A stretch of DNA of 50,694 nucleotides, taken from an uncultured Mediterraneibacter sp. GTDB lineage: Bacteria; Bacillota; Clostridia; Lachnospirales; Lachnospiraceae. Position 1 is the stretch's first letter. Every line of letters starts with the position of its first letter. Under the pieces are notes generated by a model. The model was not told where the DNA came from, did no database searches, and saw only the letters and a list, made by a program, of their open reading frames with translations. A program made the translations under genes and the position numbers. Positions 43,171 to 50,694 of this stretch are shown piece after piece. The DNA lies in contig CALWFV010000023.1 in assembly GCA_944377745.1 (NCBI GenBank), positions 1-50,694 on the forward strand, in the 5' to 3' direction.

Positions 43171-43371
43171 TAGTTTTTAAATATCTCATTCATTTTTTGT
43201 TTATTTTATCTCATATTTGCATCTATTTTTTATGCAATATACCTATAATTCGTATTTAATTTTTTATAAATAGTTTAGTTATTTTTATTAAACACAAATA
43301 TTATCACACTTTAAAAAGCCCTTGTGAATTTTCCACATATTATCTTTCTAAATCTTGTCACTTTTATAGTC

Positions 43372-43433
43372 TTTACAAAATTATACTTTTATGTAATTAT
43401 AAAAACATCTAAACATCCTACGTAGTATGTTTA
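43372..43433 (+). promoter_or_regulatory. Promoter region and near-palindromic operator of the racemase/GH127 operon
   Basis: TTTACA (43372-43377) is a -35 candidate with a loosely defined AT-rich -10 near 43395-43402. A 24-base near-perfect palindrome centred on TACGTA lies at 43410-43433: left arm TAAACATCCTAC, right arm GTAGTATGTTTA, one mismatched pair. The GntR protein at 46263 is a plausible ligand. Confidence 0.6.
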
Positions 43434-43458
43434 TACCAGAATAAGGAGGACAAATACC

Positions 43459-44130
43459 ATGAAAATCGGTTTGGTTTACACCAGCACCACACCTGAATTG
43501 ATCGAACTCGTTAATAAAGAAGTGAGAAAACAACTCGGCGATGAAGCGGAACTCCTTCATTATGAAGACCCTTCCATTCTCTCCGAGATCCGGGAACACG
43601 GATATGTGACTACTGCTCCGGCGGCAAGACTGATCTCCATGTTCATGCAGGCGGCACAGGACGGAGCCGACGCGATCCTGAATATCTGCTCTTCCGTAGG
43701 TGAAGTCGCTGACTGCATCCAGGACGCAGCCCGCTACATCGGGGTTCCCATCGTCCGCATCGACGAAGAGATGTGCCGAGACTCAGTCCGCAGGGGTACG
43801 CGCATCGGCGTGATGGCAACCCTGCCCACCACACTGGAGCCCACGAAAAATACGGTAAAACGTGTTGCACGTGAAATGAACCGGGAGATCACCCTTGTCG
43901 ACAGTCTTGTCGACGGCGCCTTCGGTCTGGATCAGGATCAGTTTCGCACCCTTCTTTTAAATAATGCGGAGCAGATCAAAGACAAGATTGATATCCTTCT
44001 CCTCTGCCAGGGTTCCATGGCGTACTGTGAAGAATACCTGGAAGAGAAGATCGGTGTTCCGGTCGTCTCCAGCCCAAGGTACGGCGCGGCAGCACTCAAA
44101 GAGGCGCTGAAATCCAAGGGTGTACTCTGA
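43459..44130 (+). CDS. Aspartate/glutamate racemase-family protein
   Basis: 223 residues. GLVYTSTTPELIELV opens the first Rossmann-like domain; the two catalytic cysteines of the family fit C75 in ILNICSSVGE and C192 in ILLLCQGSMAYCE. The family includes racemases, isomerases and decarboxylases of small acids. Here it heads an operon with GH127, a GntR regulator, a sugar-acid kinase and a beta-keto-acid cleavage enzyme, so isomerisation of a sugar acid is more likely than amino-acid racemisation (inference). AAGGAGG precedes the ATG. Confidence 0.87.
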   Translation: MKIGLVYTSTTPELIELVNKEVRKQLGDEAELLHYEDPSILSEIREHGYVTTAPAARLISMFMQAAQDGADAILNICSSVGEVADCIQDAARYIGVPIVRIDEEMCRDSVRRGTRIGVMATLPTTLEPTKNTVKRVAREMNREITLVDSLVDGAFGLDQDQFRTLLLNNAEQIKDKIDILLLCQGSMAYCEEYLEEKIGVPVVSSPRYGAAALKEALKSKGVL

Positions 44131-44163
44131 TATACTGAAACTATTTGTTATCATTATTAAGAT

Positions 44164-44184
44164 GTTGGGGCAAAAGTTCCCAAC
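44164..44184 (+). other. Small hairpin just before the GH127 ribosome site
   Basis: GTTGGG (44164-44169) pairs with CCCAAC (44179-44184) across 9 bases; AGGAGG follows directly. There is no T-tract, so it more likely affects translation or mRNA stability than termination. Confidence 0.35.
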
Positions 44185-44198
44185 CAGGAGGTTATGAT

Positions 44199-46163
44199 AT
44201 GCTGACTGATACACACAATTCTCCTTACGCCAAAGTCTCTCCCCTTCCCTGCGGCTGCACACGCTGGACAAAGGGATTCTGGACGGATGCGGAGGAGTCA
44301 AATACCAAAAACACTGTTCCTCATCTTCAGAAGATGTTCGAGTCCAAGGACATCAGCCATGTTCTGGAAAATTTCCGGATCTGTGCAGGCGACGCGGAAG
44401 GTTCCTTTGACGGGACCGTATTCGGCGATGGAGATTTTTATAAATGGATGGAGTCCGCCGTATACAGTGCGTCTCTGAGCGGCGATCAGGCTCTCCTTGA
44501 CAAGCTCGACGAATACATCGACCTGATCGGCCGCGCCCAGCTTGACGACGGCTATATCTCCACAAAGCAGATCATCGGCGAGAGGGAGAACAACGGTATC
44601 TCCCGTCTGGGCGACATCAACGACTTCGAAGTCTATAATTTCGGGCATATGTTTACTGCGGCATGCCTTCACAAACGTCTCACAGGGAAAGACAATTTCC
44701 TGGATATCGCCAAAAAGGCCGCCGGCTATCTCGATCACCTTTATCATGAAAGCGCCCGCACCGGCAATGTCCAGACCGCCGTATGCCCTTCCCATTATAT
44801 GGGGCTTATGGAAATGTACCGTACCACTGGAGAAAAGAAATATCTCGATCTCGCCCAACTGGCGATCCGGCTCCGTGATTCGGTCAAAGACGGTCTGGAC
44901 GACAATCAGGACCGTATCCCTGTGAAGGAACACCGTAAGATCATCGGCCATGCCGTACGTGCCAACTATCTGTATGCCGGCATCGCGGATCTCTGCCTGG
45001 AAACAGGAGACGGGGAATATATTAATGTACTCCACAGCGTGTGGGATAATCTGATCCATCAGAAGCTCTATATCACCGGCGGATGCGGAGCTCTTTACAA
45101 CGGAGCCTCTCCCTACGGACAGTTTTTCATCCATCAGCTAGTACACCAGGCATACGGCTATGACTATCAGCTTCCCAATATCACAGCTTACAACGAGACC
45201 TGCGCCTCTGTAGGTTCTGTACTCTGGGCGTACCGCATGTTCCAGCTGGAGCCGAAAGCCGAGTATTTTGACCTGATCGAGCGCACCATGCTCAATGTCA
45301 ACCTTGCCGCAGTCAGTCTGGACGGGAAAAAATATTTCTACGAAAACATGCTCCGGCGGGCAAAAGAGCTGCCCTACGAGCTGATCTGGCCGCTGACAAG
45401 GAGCGAATATATCTTAAGCTACTGCTGCCCGCCCAACCTGGCCCGCACCATTGCGGAATCCAGCGAATACGCTTATACTGTATCTGATGATGCGCTCTGG
45501 ACAGGCATATACGGTGCAAACAGGGCATCGGTACAGCTTCCCTGCGGAACTGCCTTCACCGTAGAACAGGAAACAGCCTATCCGTATGACGGAACGATCC
45601 GATTTACGTTCTCTGATATCCGCGGCGGTGATTTCCAGTTGAAACTCCGCATCCCCGGATGGGCCGAAAAAGGACATATCATCTGCGGGGACACGAAGCT
45701 CGAACTCACAAGAGAGCAGGCCGACTCCTATCAGTCCGTCTCCGTCTCCGGGGATCATGTCTCTGTGGAACTGTACCTGGACATGCCCTCCCGTTACACG
45801 GTGTCTCATGCTCTGGTGGAAGAAAACACCTGTCAGGCAGCTGTTGAGCGGGGTCCGCTCGTATACTGCATAGAAAACCCGGACAGTGAACTGGACACAC
45901 TGGATGATCTGATGCTGGATCCCACGGAAACCTTCCATCCTGTACCGATGCAGATCGAAGGAAGGGATATGATGGCGCTGGAAGGCAGCGCGCTGGCCGT
46001 ATGCCATGAAGAAGACTATGATCCGGGTGCCTTATATCAGACGCTTTCTGTCCGCAGACTCACGCCGACAAAGATCCGGATGATCCCTTATTTTGCCTGG
46101 GATAACCGCGGGTATGGCGAGATGAAAATCTGGATGCCGGTGGCTCTTCGTCAGTTACCTTGA
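44199..46163 (+). CDS. GH127 beta-L-arabinofuranosidase (DUF1680 family)
   Basis: 654 residues without signal peptide. E333-T-C335 (YNETCASVGS) and C409-C410 (ILSYCCPPNLA) are the zinc-binding residues and cysteine nucleophile of GH127. The (alpha/alpha)6 barrel fills about the first 430 residues, followed by beta-sandwich domains. ATG 44199, preceded by AGGAGG, is preferred to an upstream in-frame start. GH127 enzymes release L-arabinose from beta-linked arabinofuranosides in plant glycoproteins and pectin side chains; some relatives have other specificities. Confidence 0.92.
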   Translation: MLTDTHNSPYAKVSPLPCGCTRWTKGFWTDAEESNTKNTVPHLQKMFESKDISHVLENFRICAGDAEGSFDGTVFGDGDFYKWMESAVYSASLSGDQALLDKLDEYIDLIGRAQLDDGYISTKQIIGERENNGISRLGDINDFEVYNFGHMFTAACLHKRLTGKDNFLDIAKKAAGYLDHLYHESARTGNVQTAVCPSHYMGLMEMYRTTGEKKYLDLAQLAIRLRDSVKDGLDDNQDRIPVKEHRKIIGHAVRANYLYAGIADLCLETGDGEYINVLHSVWDNLIHQKLYITGGCGALYNGASPYGQFFIHQLVHQAYGYDYQLPNITAYNETCASVGSVLWAYRMFQLEPKAEYFDLIERTMLNVNLAAVSLDGKKYFYENMLRRAKELPYELIWPLTRSEYILSYCCPPNLARTIAESSEYAYTVSDDALWTGIYGANRASVQLPCGTAFTVEQETAYPYDGTIRFTFSDIRGGDFQLKLRIPGWAEKGHIICGDTKLELTREQADSYQSVSVSGDHVSVELYLDMPSRYTVSHALVEENTCQAAVERGPLVYCIENPDSELDTLDDLMLDPTETFHPVPMQIEGRDMMALEGSALAVCHEEDYDPGALYQTLSVRRLTPTKIRMIPYFAWDNRGYGEMKIWMPVALRQLP

Positions 46164-46262
46164 GCCGGGAATCTCTGTATGGCAGATCTTCCCCCACACC
46201 GAACAGCGAATCATCAATGTGTTATCCATTTAATAGCATATTCAGACAAAGGAGAGAACAGT

Positions 46263-46982
46263 ATGGCAGGAAAAAGCAACGTATTTTCTCAGCCCCTGAC
46301 AACGGAGAATGTAGTAGACTGTATCGTAAAACAGATCACAGACAAGATCATTTCCGGCGACCTGAAACCCGGAGACAAACTCCCCACCGAACCGGAACTG
46401 TGCCAGGCCTTTCAGGTTGGGCGTAATTCTGTCCGGGAGGCGATCAAGATACTCTGCGCTTATGGGATCGTCTACATCAAACGCGCGGAAGGCACCTTCA
46501 TCAATGACAGATATTCCCAGAAGATGCTGGATCCGATGCTTTACGGCATTCTTCTTCAGGGAAATTTTGCGGAGGACGTAGTCCTTCTCCGAAAAGTCCT
46601 TGATATCGGGATCCTCCACACTGTCATGGACACTGTGACTGAGGACCAGCTCAATATGCTGTCGGTTCATCTCGAGCGCCTGAAAACTCTGGTTTTTGCT
46701 CCCGAGCCTGACATGGAAGCCATCTTTGACGCCGACGTTGATTTTCATATGGAGATCACCCGGTTTACCGGAAACGAAATGCTTTACAGTATCTATTCCT
46801 ATGTGGACAGGATCACACGTCCTTCCCGGGATCACGCTCTTCAGATAATTCTGGACAAGAATGAAAAAAATACATTTATCGAACTTCACGAAAAGATCAT
46901 CACGCTGATCAGAGAAAGACAGTTTGATGAGATCGAGACAACTTTAACAAATCATTACCAGTTCTGGAGCCAGGTCATCTGA
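46263..46982 (+). CDS. GntR-family regulator, FadR subfamily
   Basis: 239 residues. N-terminal winged helix (ITDKIISGDLKPGDKLPTEPELCQAF, VGRNSVREAIKIL, EGTFIND) and an all-helical C-terminal FCD domain with candidate metal ligands (DVDFHMEI, LHEKIITLI). ATG 46263 with AAAGGAG 9 bases upstream is preferred over an in-frame ATG at 46179. FadR-type proteins of sugar-acid operons usually repress until bound by the acid. The operator-like sites at 43410 and 35505 are candidate targets. Confidence 0.92.
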   Translation: MAGKSNVFSQPLTTENVVDCIVKQITDKIISGDLKPGDKLPTEPELCQAFQVGRNSVREAIKILCAYGIVYIKRAEGTFINDRYSQKMLDPMLYGILLQGNFAEDVVLLRKVLDIGILHTVMDTVTEDQLNMLSVHLERLKTLVFAPEPDMEAIFDADVDFHMEITRFTGNEMLYSIYSYVDRITRPSRDHALQIILDKNEKNTFIELHEKIITLIRERQFDEIETTLTNHYQFWSQVI

Positions 46983-47006
46983 CCTGCTCCGGAGAAAGGA
47001 TAAACT

Positions 47007-48434
47007 ATGGAAACACAGCCACTTGATATCCTTGACTCTTTTGTCCCCGCGGACGACGATTCTGTCTCCCCGGTACTTGAAAAGGAACTCAGGGATCTTA
47101 ACAGAAAAATCGTGGTGCTGGATGATGACCCTACAGGGATCCAGACAGTCCACGACATATATGTATATACAGACTGGAGTCCTGAGACGATCCGGGAAGC
47201 ATTCTCAGACCCTTCCCCTATGTTCTTTATCCTGACAAACTCCCGCAGTCTCTCTCAGGCCGACACATCACAGCTCCACCGCGAGATTGCCGAAACCGTA
47301 TACCAGGTCTCACAGGAAACAGGGAAAAAATTTCTCCTTCTTTCCCGCGGCGACAGTACCCTGAGGGGACATTACCCTCTGGAAACGGAACTTCTCAGAG
47401 AAACTCTGGAGTCTCATTCCGGCTTCTCTTTTTCCGGAGAGATCATCTGTCCTTTTTTTCCGGAGGGCGGACGTTTCACTGTAAACAATATCCATTACGT
47501 CCGGGAGGGCGACAGACTGATCCCGGCAGGCGAGACAGAGTTTGCCAGGGATAAGACCTTTTCCTTTCATGCTTCCGACCTGACAGAATATATAGAAGAA
47601 AAAACAGAAGGGAAATTCCGAAAAGAGGACTGCATCTGCATCTCCATCGAAGAACTCCGCGCCATGGATTATGACGGGATCACCCGAAAACTTATGGAAG
47701 CGGAAGATTTCGCAAAAATCATCGTCAATGCAGTCTGCTATACCGACCTGAAAGTATTCACTGTATCATGGATCCGCGCCATGAAGACAGAGTGCCACTA
47801 CCTCGCCCGTTGTGCCGCGGCTCTGCCGAAGGTGATCGGCGGGATCTCGGACAAACCGCTCCTTACACGGCAGGATCTCCGCCCCGATGATTCCCGAAAC
47901 GGCGGGCTTATTATCATCGGATCCCATGTCAAAAAAACAACGCAGCAGTTTCAGCAGCTGCTGAACGCTCATCTGCCTCTTCAGCCGCTGGAATTCCGTG
48001 TCAGCACCTATTTTGAAGAAGGCGGGCTTGAGGGTGAGACCCGGCGGGTCCTTGCCCGGGCAGAAGAACTGATCCGATCCGGCACGACAGTACTGATCTA
48101 CACCAGCCGGGAACTTCTGGCGCCGGAAGGATTCAGTGAGGAAGACCTTCTCTCCCTCTCCGTCCGGATTTCCGAGGCACTCACCTCCGTGGTATCTCTG
48201 CTGTCTGTGAAGCCCTCCTTTATCCTCGCGAAAGGCGGCATCACATCCAGCGATGTGGGGACCATAGGACTTCATGTCAGAAAAGCTCTTGTCCTCGGAC
48301 AGGTAAAGCCCGGCATCCCGGTATGGCTCACCGGACCGGAAAGCCGTTTCCCTGGAATGCCCTATATCATCTTCCCCGGAAATGTGGGGGCTCCGGAAAC
48401 ATTGAAAGAAATCGTGGAAGAACTGCTCCGTTAA
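47007..48434 (+). CDS. Four-carbon acid sugar kinase family protein (DUF1537)
   Basis: 475 residues. The N-terminal domain has VVLDDDPTGIQTVHDIYVYT, FILTNSRSL and LLLSRGDSTLRGHYP, hallmarks of the family. The C-terminal nucleotide-binding domain has LIIIGSHVKKTT, ILAKGGITSSDVGTIGL and IIFPGNVGAPETL. Characterised members phosphorylate 3-oxo-tetronates, D-threonate or D-erythronate. Typical partners (an OtnC-like aldolase or a PdxA2-like dehydrogenase) are absent here, and a BKACE enzyme takes their place. Confidence 0.9.
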   Translation: METQPLDILDSFVPADDDSVSPVLEKELRDLNRKIVVLDDDPTGIQTVHDIYVYTDWSPETIREAFSDPSPMFFILTNSRSLSQADTSQLHREIAETVYQVSQETGKKFLLLSRGDSTLRGHYPLETELLRETLESHSGFSFSGEIICPFFPEGGRFTVNNIHYVREGDRLIPAGETEFARDKTFSFHASDLTEYIEEKTEGKFRKEDCICISIEELRAMDYDGITRKLMEAEDFAKIIVNAVCYTDLKVFTVSWIRAMKTECHYLARCAAALPKVIGGISDKPLLTRQDLRPDDSRNGGLIIIGSHVKKTTQQFQQLLNAHLPLQPLEFRVSTYFEEGGLEGETRRVLARAEELIRSGTTVLIYTSRELLAPEGFSEEDLLSLSVRISEALTSVVSLLSVKPSFILAKGGITSSDVGTIGLHVRKALVLGQVKPGIPVWLTGPESRFPGMPYIIFPGNVGAPETLKEIVEELLR

Positions 48435-48525
48435 ATGCAATGGTTTTTGACCTGAACAGTTCCGTGAAAACCGCTGTTTCTCTTTTCATCAGAATCATCA
48501 TGTTTACATATACAGGAGGTTTCAT

Positions 48526-49329
48526 ATGGATATGAAAAAAGTAATCATCTCACTGGCGCCTGTCGAGGCCGGCACTCCCGTAGACGCAGACGCTCTGGCA
48601 GAAGATGTGGCGAAAAGTGCAGAGCTCGGTGCCGCAATGTGCCATCTCCACTGCCGTCGCCCCGACGGCTCCCTCACGCCAGATATTTCCTATATGTCAG
48701 AATGCTTTGACAAGATCCTTGCTAAGACGGATGTGGTAGTGCAGGCATCCACCGGAGGCGTATCCGACCTCACCATCGAGGAACGCTGCTTCCCGCTTGA
48801 TTATAAGCCCACGGAAAGTGCTTCCCTGAACGGAGGCACGACCAATCTGGGGGAAGCGGTCTACATCAATTCCTTTGACGACATCCGCTACTGCGCACAG
48901 CAGGTATACGACCGTGGGATCATCCCGGAGATCGAAGTTTTTGATATCGGCATGATCCACAATATTATGACCACTACCACAGAAGTTCCCTACCGTGATC
49001 CGATTCTCTTCAACCTTGTATTCGGGCACAAAGGCGGGATGCAGCCCACCATCGAGAGCCTTGCCGCCTTCCGCTCCTTTGTCCCGGCCGGGACAAAGTG
49101 GGGCGTCACCCACTTCGGGCGTGACAACTGGAACTTTCTGGCGGCTGCCATCGCCATGGGAGCTTCCATCGTCCGCATCGGTTTCGAGGACAGCCACCAC
49201 TTAAGCCCTCAGGAAAACGCGCAGTATAATTATCAGCTTGTGGAGAAACTTGCCGCGCTGATCCGGGCTATGGATTTCGAGACCGCAACGCCGGATGAGG
49301 CAAGAGAGATTATGGGGATCAGAAGATAA
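48526..49329 (+). CDS. Beta-keto acid cleavage enzyme (BKACE/DUF849 family)
   Basis: 267 residues. VIISLAPVEAGTPVDADALAEDVAKSAELGAAMCHLHCRRPDG carries H40 and H42, which fit the zinc ligands; E14 and the later GVTHFGRDNWNF and RIGFEDSHHLS segments fit the (beta/alpha)8 barrel. Characterised members condense a beta-keto acid with acetyl-CoA to give acetoacetate and a new CoA ester. AGGAGG lies 6 bases before the ATG. Last gene of the rightward operon; the substrate presumably comes from the kinase or racemase step. Confidence 0.88.
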   Translation: MDMKKVIISLAPVEAGTPVDADALAEDVAKSAELGAAMCHLHCRRPDGSLTPDISYMSECFDKILAKTDVVVQASTGGVSDLTIEERCFPLDYKPTESASLNGGTTNLGEAVYINSFDDIRYCAQQVYDRGIIPEIEVFDIGMIHNIMTTTTEVPYRDPILFNLVFGHKGGMQPTIESLAAFRSFVPAGTKWGVTHFGRDNWNFLAAAIAMGASIVRIGFEDSHHLSPQENAQYNYQLVEKLAALIRAMDFETATPDEAREIMGIRR

Positions 49330-49362
49330 TTAAAAAGATTTTTGTGTCCGACGGATATCGTA

Positions 49363-49393
49363 GAAAAAAGGAGGCGCGCAGTCTCCTTTTTTC
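49363..49393. terminator. Bidirectional terminator between BKACE and Rpn genes
   Basis: GAAAAAAGGAG (49363-49373) pairs exactly with CTCCTTTTTTC (49383-49393), giving six T in each direction. It ends both the rightward operon and the opposing Rpn gene. Confidence 0.85.
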
Positions 49394-49398
49394 ATCCA

Positions 49399-50412
49399 TT
49401 ATTTACTTTTCATCTCATTCCTCGCCTGCTCAATCTCCTGATCCGTCGCCTCTGTACACTTCCTGATCACCGAAGCAGACATGCCTTCTTTTATCATCCT
49501 CGTGATAATAATAAGTTTTTCCTGAGTCCTTCCCGCCTTTTCGCCATCCGCATAAATATCATCCAATGCCTTGCACATATCAATCTGTTCCTCCTCCCCG
49601 GAATCCACAACCTCTTTTAATTTCTTCCCTGAATGCAGAAACGCGCCCAGAGCCTGATACGTCTCCACATCGACCTGTCCGAAATAGTCTCGGTTCTCCT
49701 GCATATATCTCTGCAGTTTTTCTTTCTCTCCTCTGTATTTTAACATGCCGAACACCTGTTGTAAATCCGTCCGGAACCAGCTCACATCTTCCACATTACC
49801 CGCATCCAGCAGATTGATCTTATAGTTCAGAAGATAATCCTTTATCAAGATTTCCTTCTTCATCGAAGCGTCAAGCCGGAACATGTCATAAAGCTCCACT
49901 GCTCCGTCCCACTTCTTCACATCATAGTAAAACACCAGCGTGATCACCGGATAGATCCTGTCTTCTTTTCGGAACCGGGACAGATACTCTTCCGCACTCA
50001 GATGTCTTGTCATCCCCTGTCCATTCTCCTTTTTCTTCTGACCTTTCGCGTTTGAAGAGTTTCTCCCATATCCGCGTTTTCTCCACAGGCTTCGGATCTG
50101 ATCCGTATATGTAAGACTGTCCTGGAGCATATTCCGCACCGGCATGGCGTAATGGGTCTTATCCTGAATCTCGCATGCAAGAACAGCGAGCAGGATCTCA
50201 TGATTCCAGCGTTTCACAAGGTCCCTGTAGCGCTGAACGCCGCGTTCCTTCCCACCTTTGTCCGTGATGATAATATCCGTCTCTCTGTCCATATCCTCCA
50301 GTTCTTCCGGCAGCACCACCTGCTTTCCTCCGAATACCGTTCCGTTGAACAGGTCTGCGAATCTTTCCCTGTCGTTCAGCCAGTTTTTAACTGCAATGTC
50401 TGCTTTTCCCAT
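49399..50412 (-). CDS. Rpn-family (YhgA-like transposase/nuclease) protein
   Basis: 337 residues. N-terminal region with GVQRYRDLVKRW and the LLAVLACEIQDKTHYAMPVRNMLQDSLTY segment, which matches the PD-(D/E)XK-like core of Rpn/recombination-promoting nuclease proteins (usually EXQ, here E-I-Q), and a helical C-terminal tail. Multicopy in Lachnospiraceae; DNA cleavage and phage-defence roles are known for some relatives. ATG 50412 with GGAGGAAC upstream is preferred. It lies closest to the right inverted repeat. Confidence 0.8.
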   Translation of the reverse strand: MGKADIAVKNWLNDRERFADLFNGTVFGGKQVVLPEELEDMDRETDIIITDKGGKERGVQRYRDLVKRWNHEILLAVLACEIQDKTHYAMPVRNMLQDSLTYTDQIRSLWRKRGYGRNSSNAKGQKKKENGQGMTRHLSAEEYLSRFRKEDRIYPVITLVFYYDVKKWDGAVELYDMFRLDASMKKEILIKDYLLNYKINLLDAGNVEDVSWFRTDLQQVFGMLKYRGEKEKLQRYMQENRDYFGQVDVETYQALGAFLHSGKKLKEVVDSGEEEQIDMCKALDDIYADGEKAGRTQEKLIIITRMIKEGMSASVIRKCTEATDQEIEQARNEMKSK

Positions 50413-50582
50413 AGGCAGTTCCTCCTCTGTACTCAATATTTATAAAAGTTTTCATCAAAATTTGGTATCTCCGGCTGAAACGCCATGAAAATCGAGATAT
50501 GTGCCGTCTGCTAAAGACAGTTTTCCGCTCCGGACTTTGAAGCTATAAGAAATCTGATCTGTCCGGGATTTTGATGTGATGT

Positions 50583-50588
50583 TATAAT
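50583..50588 (+). promoter_or_regulatory. Extended -10 promoter facing the right repeat
   Basis: TATAAT (50583-50588) preceded by TGT gives an extended -10; no good -35 is seen. It points toward the partial gene starting at 50656. A hairpin (CACAA/TTGTG with ATTC/GAAT, 50601-50621) lies over the start site and ends where the repeat begins. The rest of 50413-50582 shows no gene. Confidence 0.5.
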
Positions 50589-50618
50589 AACTCTATCTTG
50601 CACAAAATTCAAGAATTT

Positions 50619-50694
50619 GTGTAGTCTCGGAAACTTAATAAAATAAGAGCAACCAATGAGAAGAATCGACACATATTCGATTCCAGAAGGAGAA
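50619..50694. repeat. Right copy of the 76-bp terminal inverted repeat
   Basis: Exact reverse complement of bases 1-76. Sequence just inside the two copies (77 onward and 50618 backward) is unrelated. Contains the leader and first 13 codons of the outward-facing partial gene. Confidence 0.97.
50656..50694 (+). CDS. Partial CDS, N-terminal 13 codons only (second copy)
   Basis: ATG at 50656 opens a frame to the window edge with the same 13 residues as the left partial gene. The leader within the repeat is AT-rich with only a weak ribosome site (AAGAG). Function cannot be assigned. Confidence 0.45.
   Translation, partial: MRRIDTYSIPEGE

Larger units (their letters stand above)
43089..43458. 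other. 370-bp AT-rich divergent regulatory region
   Basis: No gene is visible in this gap between operon 3 (leftward) and the racemase/GH127 operon (rightward). It holds the operon 3 promoter and LacI-type site at 43121-43170 and the rightward promoter region with a near-palindromic operator at 43372-43433. The middle (about 43190-43320) is very AT-rich, with T- and A-runs, and shows nothing further. Confidence 0.7.

Noticed and set aside
1-50694. Window as a composite transposon, prophage or integrative element
   Set aside because: No transposase, integrase, relaxase, phage structural gene or attachment duplication is visible; only the terminal repeats hint at mobility.
1-50694. CRISPR arrays, tRNA and rRNA genes
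   Set aside because: No regularly spaced repeats and no cloverleaf or rRNA-like segments were noticed on either strand by eye; a covariance-model search was not possible.

Overview
The window looks like a chromosomal carbohydrate-utilisation region of a gut Firmicute, most likely a Lachnospiraceae (Clostridium cluster XIVa). The evidence is the YesM/YesN two-component pairs next to LplABC-type importers, the ThiT ECF component under a TPP riboswitch, a BrnQ carrier, AAA-ATPase-like/DUF1703 and Rpn genes, strong AGGAGG ribosome sites and moderate GC. Both ends carry the same perfect 76-bp sequence in inverted orientation. Each copy encodes the first 13 codons of an outward-facing gene, so the window lies between two inverted copies of a repeated sequence, or was cut there by assembly.

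Left part (218-11045): a system that appears built for sulfated fucosides. A leftward operon encodes two permeases, a lipoprotein and a Cys-type sulfatase. Divergent from it runs a YesN regulator, a YesM kinase and a GH29 alpha-L-fucosidase. A radical-SAM anaerobic sulfatase-maturating enzyme follows on the other strand, coupled by ATGA to brnQ.

Middle (12503-24568): accessory and regulatory genes. These are a frameshifted cysteine hydrolase, a VanRS-like kinase/regulator pair, an AAA-ATPase-like/DUF1703 gene broken by an in-frame TGA and carrying an in-frame insertion, a lantibiotic-immunity-type ABC transporter (two permeases and an ATPase) divergent from its own OmpR-type regulator and kinase, a HipA-like kinase with a coupled small protein, and thiT behind a TPP riboswitch.

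Right part (24777-49329): two further sugar-import operons, both leftward. Operon 2 (35428 to 24777) has a lipoprotein, two permeases, an MGH-type hydrolase, a frameshifted GH43, a DUF5060/DUF4038-type hydrolase and YesM/YesN. Operon 3 (43088 to 35699) has a lipoprotein, two permeases, a LacI repressor, a GH42 and a beta-lactamase-fold esterase/peptidase. A rightward operon (43459-49329) has an Asp/Glu-racemase-like protein, GH127 beta-L-arabinofuranosidase, a FadR-type GntR regulator, a DUF1537 four-carbon sugar-acid kinase and a BKACE enzyme. An Rpn-family protein lies before the right repeat.

None of the three importers has its own ATPase, and none of the glycoside hydrolases has a signal peptide. 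The strategy is therefore import of oligosaccharides followed by cytoplasmic breakdown, with a shared ATPase encoded elsewhere. Shared operator-like motifs connect the LacI gene with operon 3, and operon 2 with the racemase/GH127 operon. The arabinose-, galactose- and xylose-type hydrolases suggest plant side-chain glycans for the right part; this is inference.
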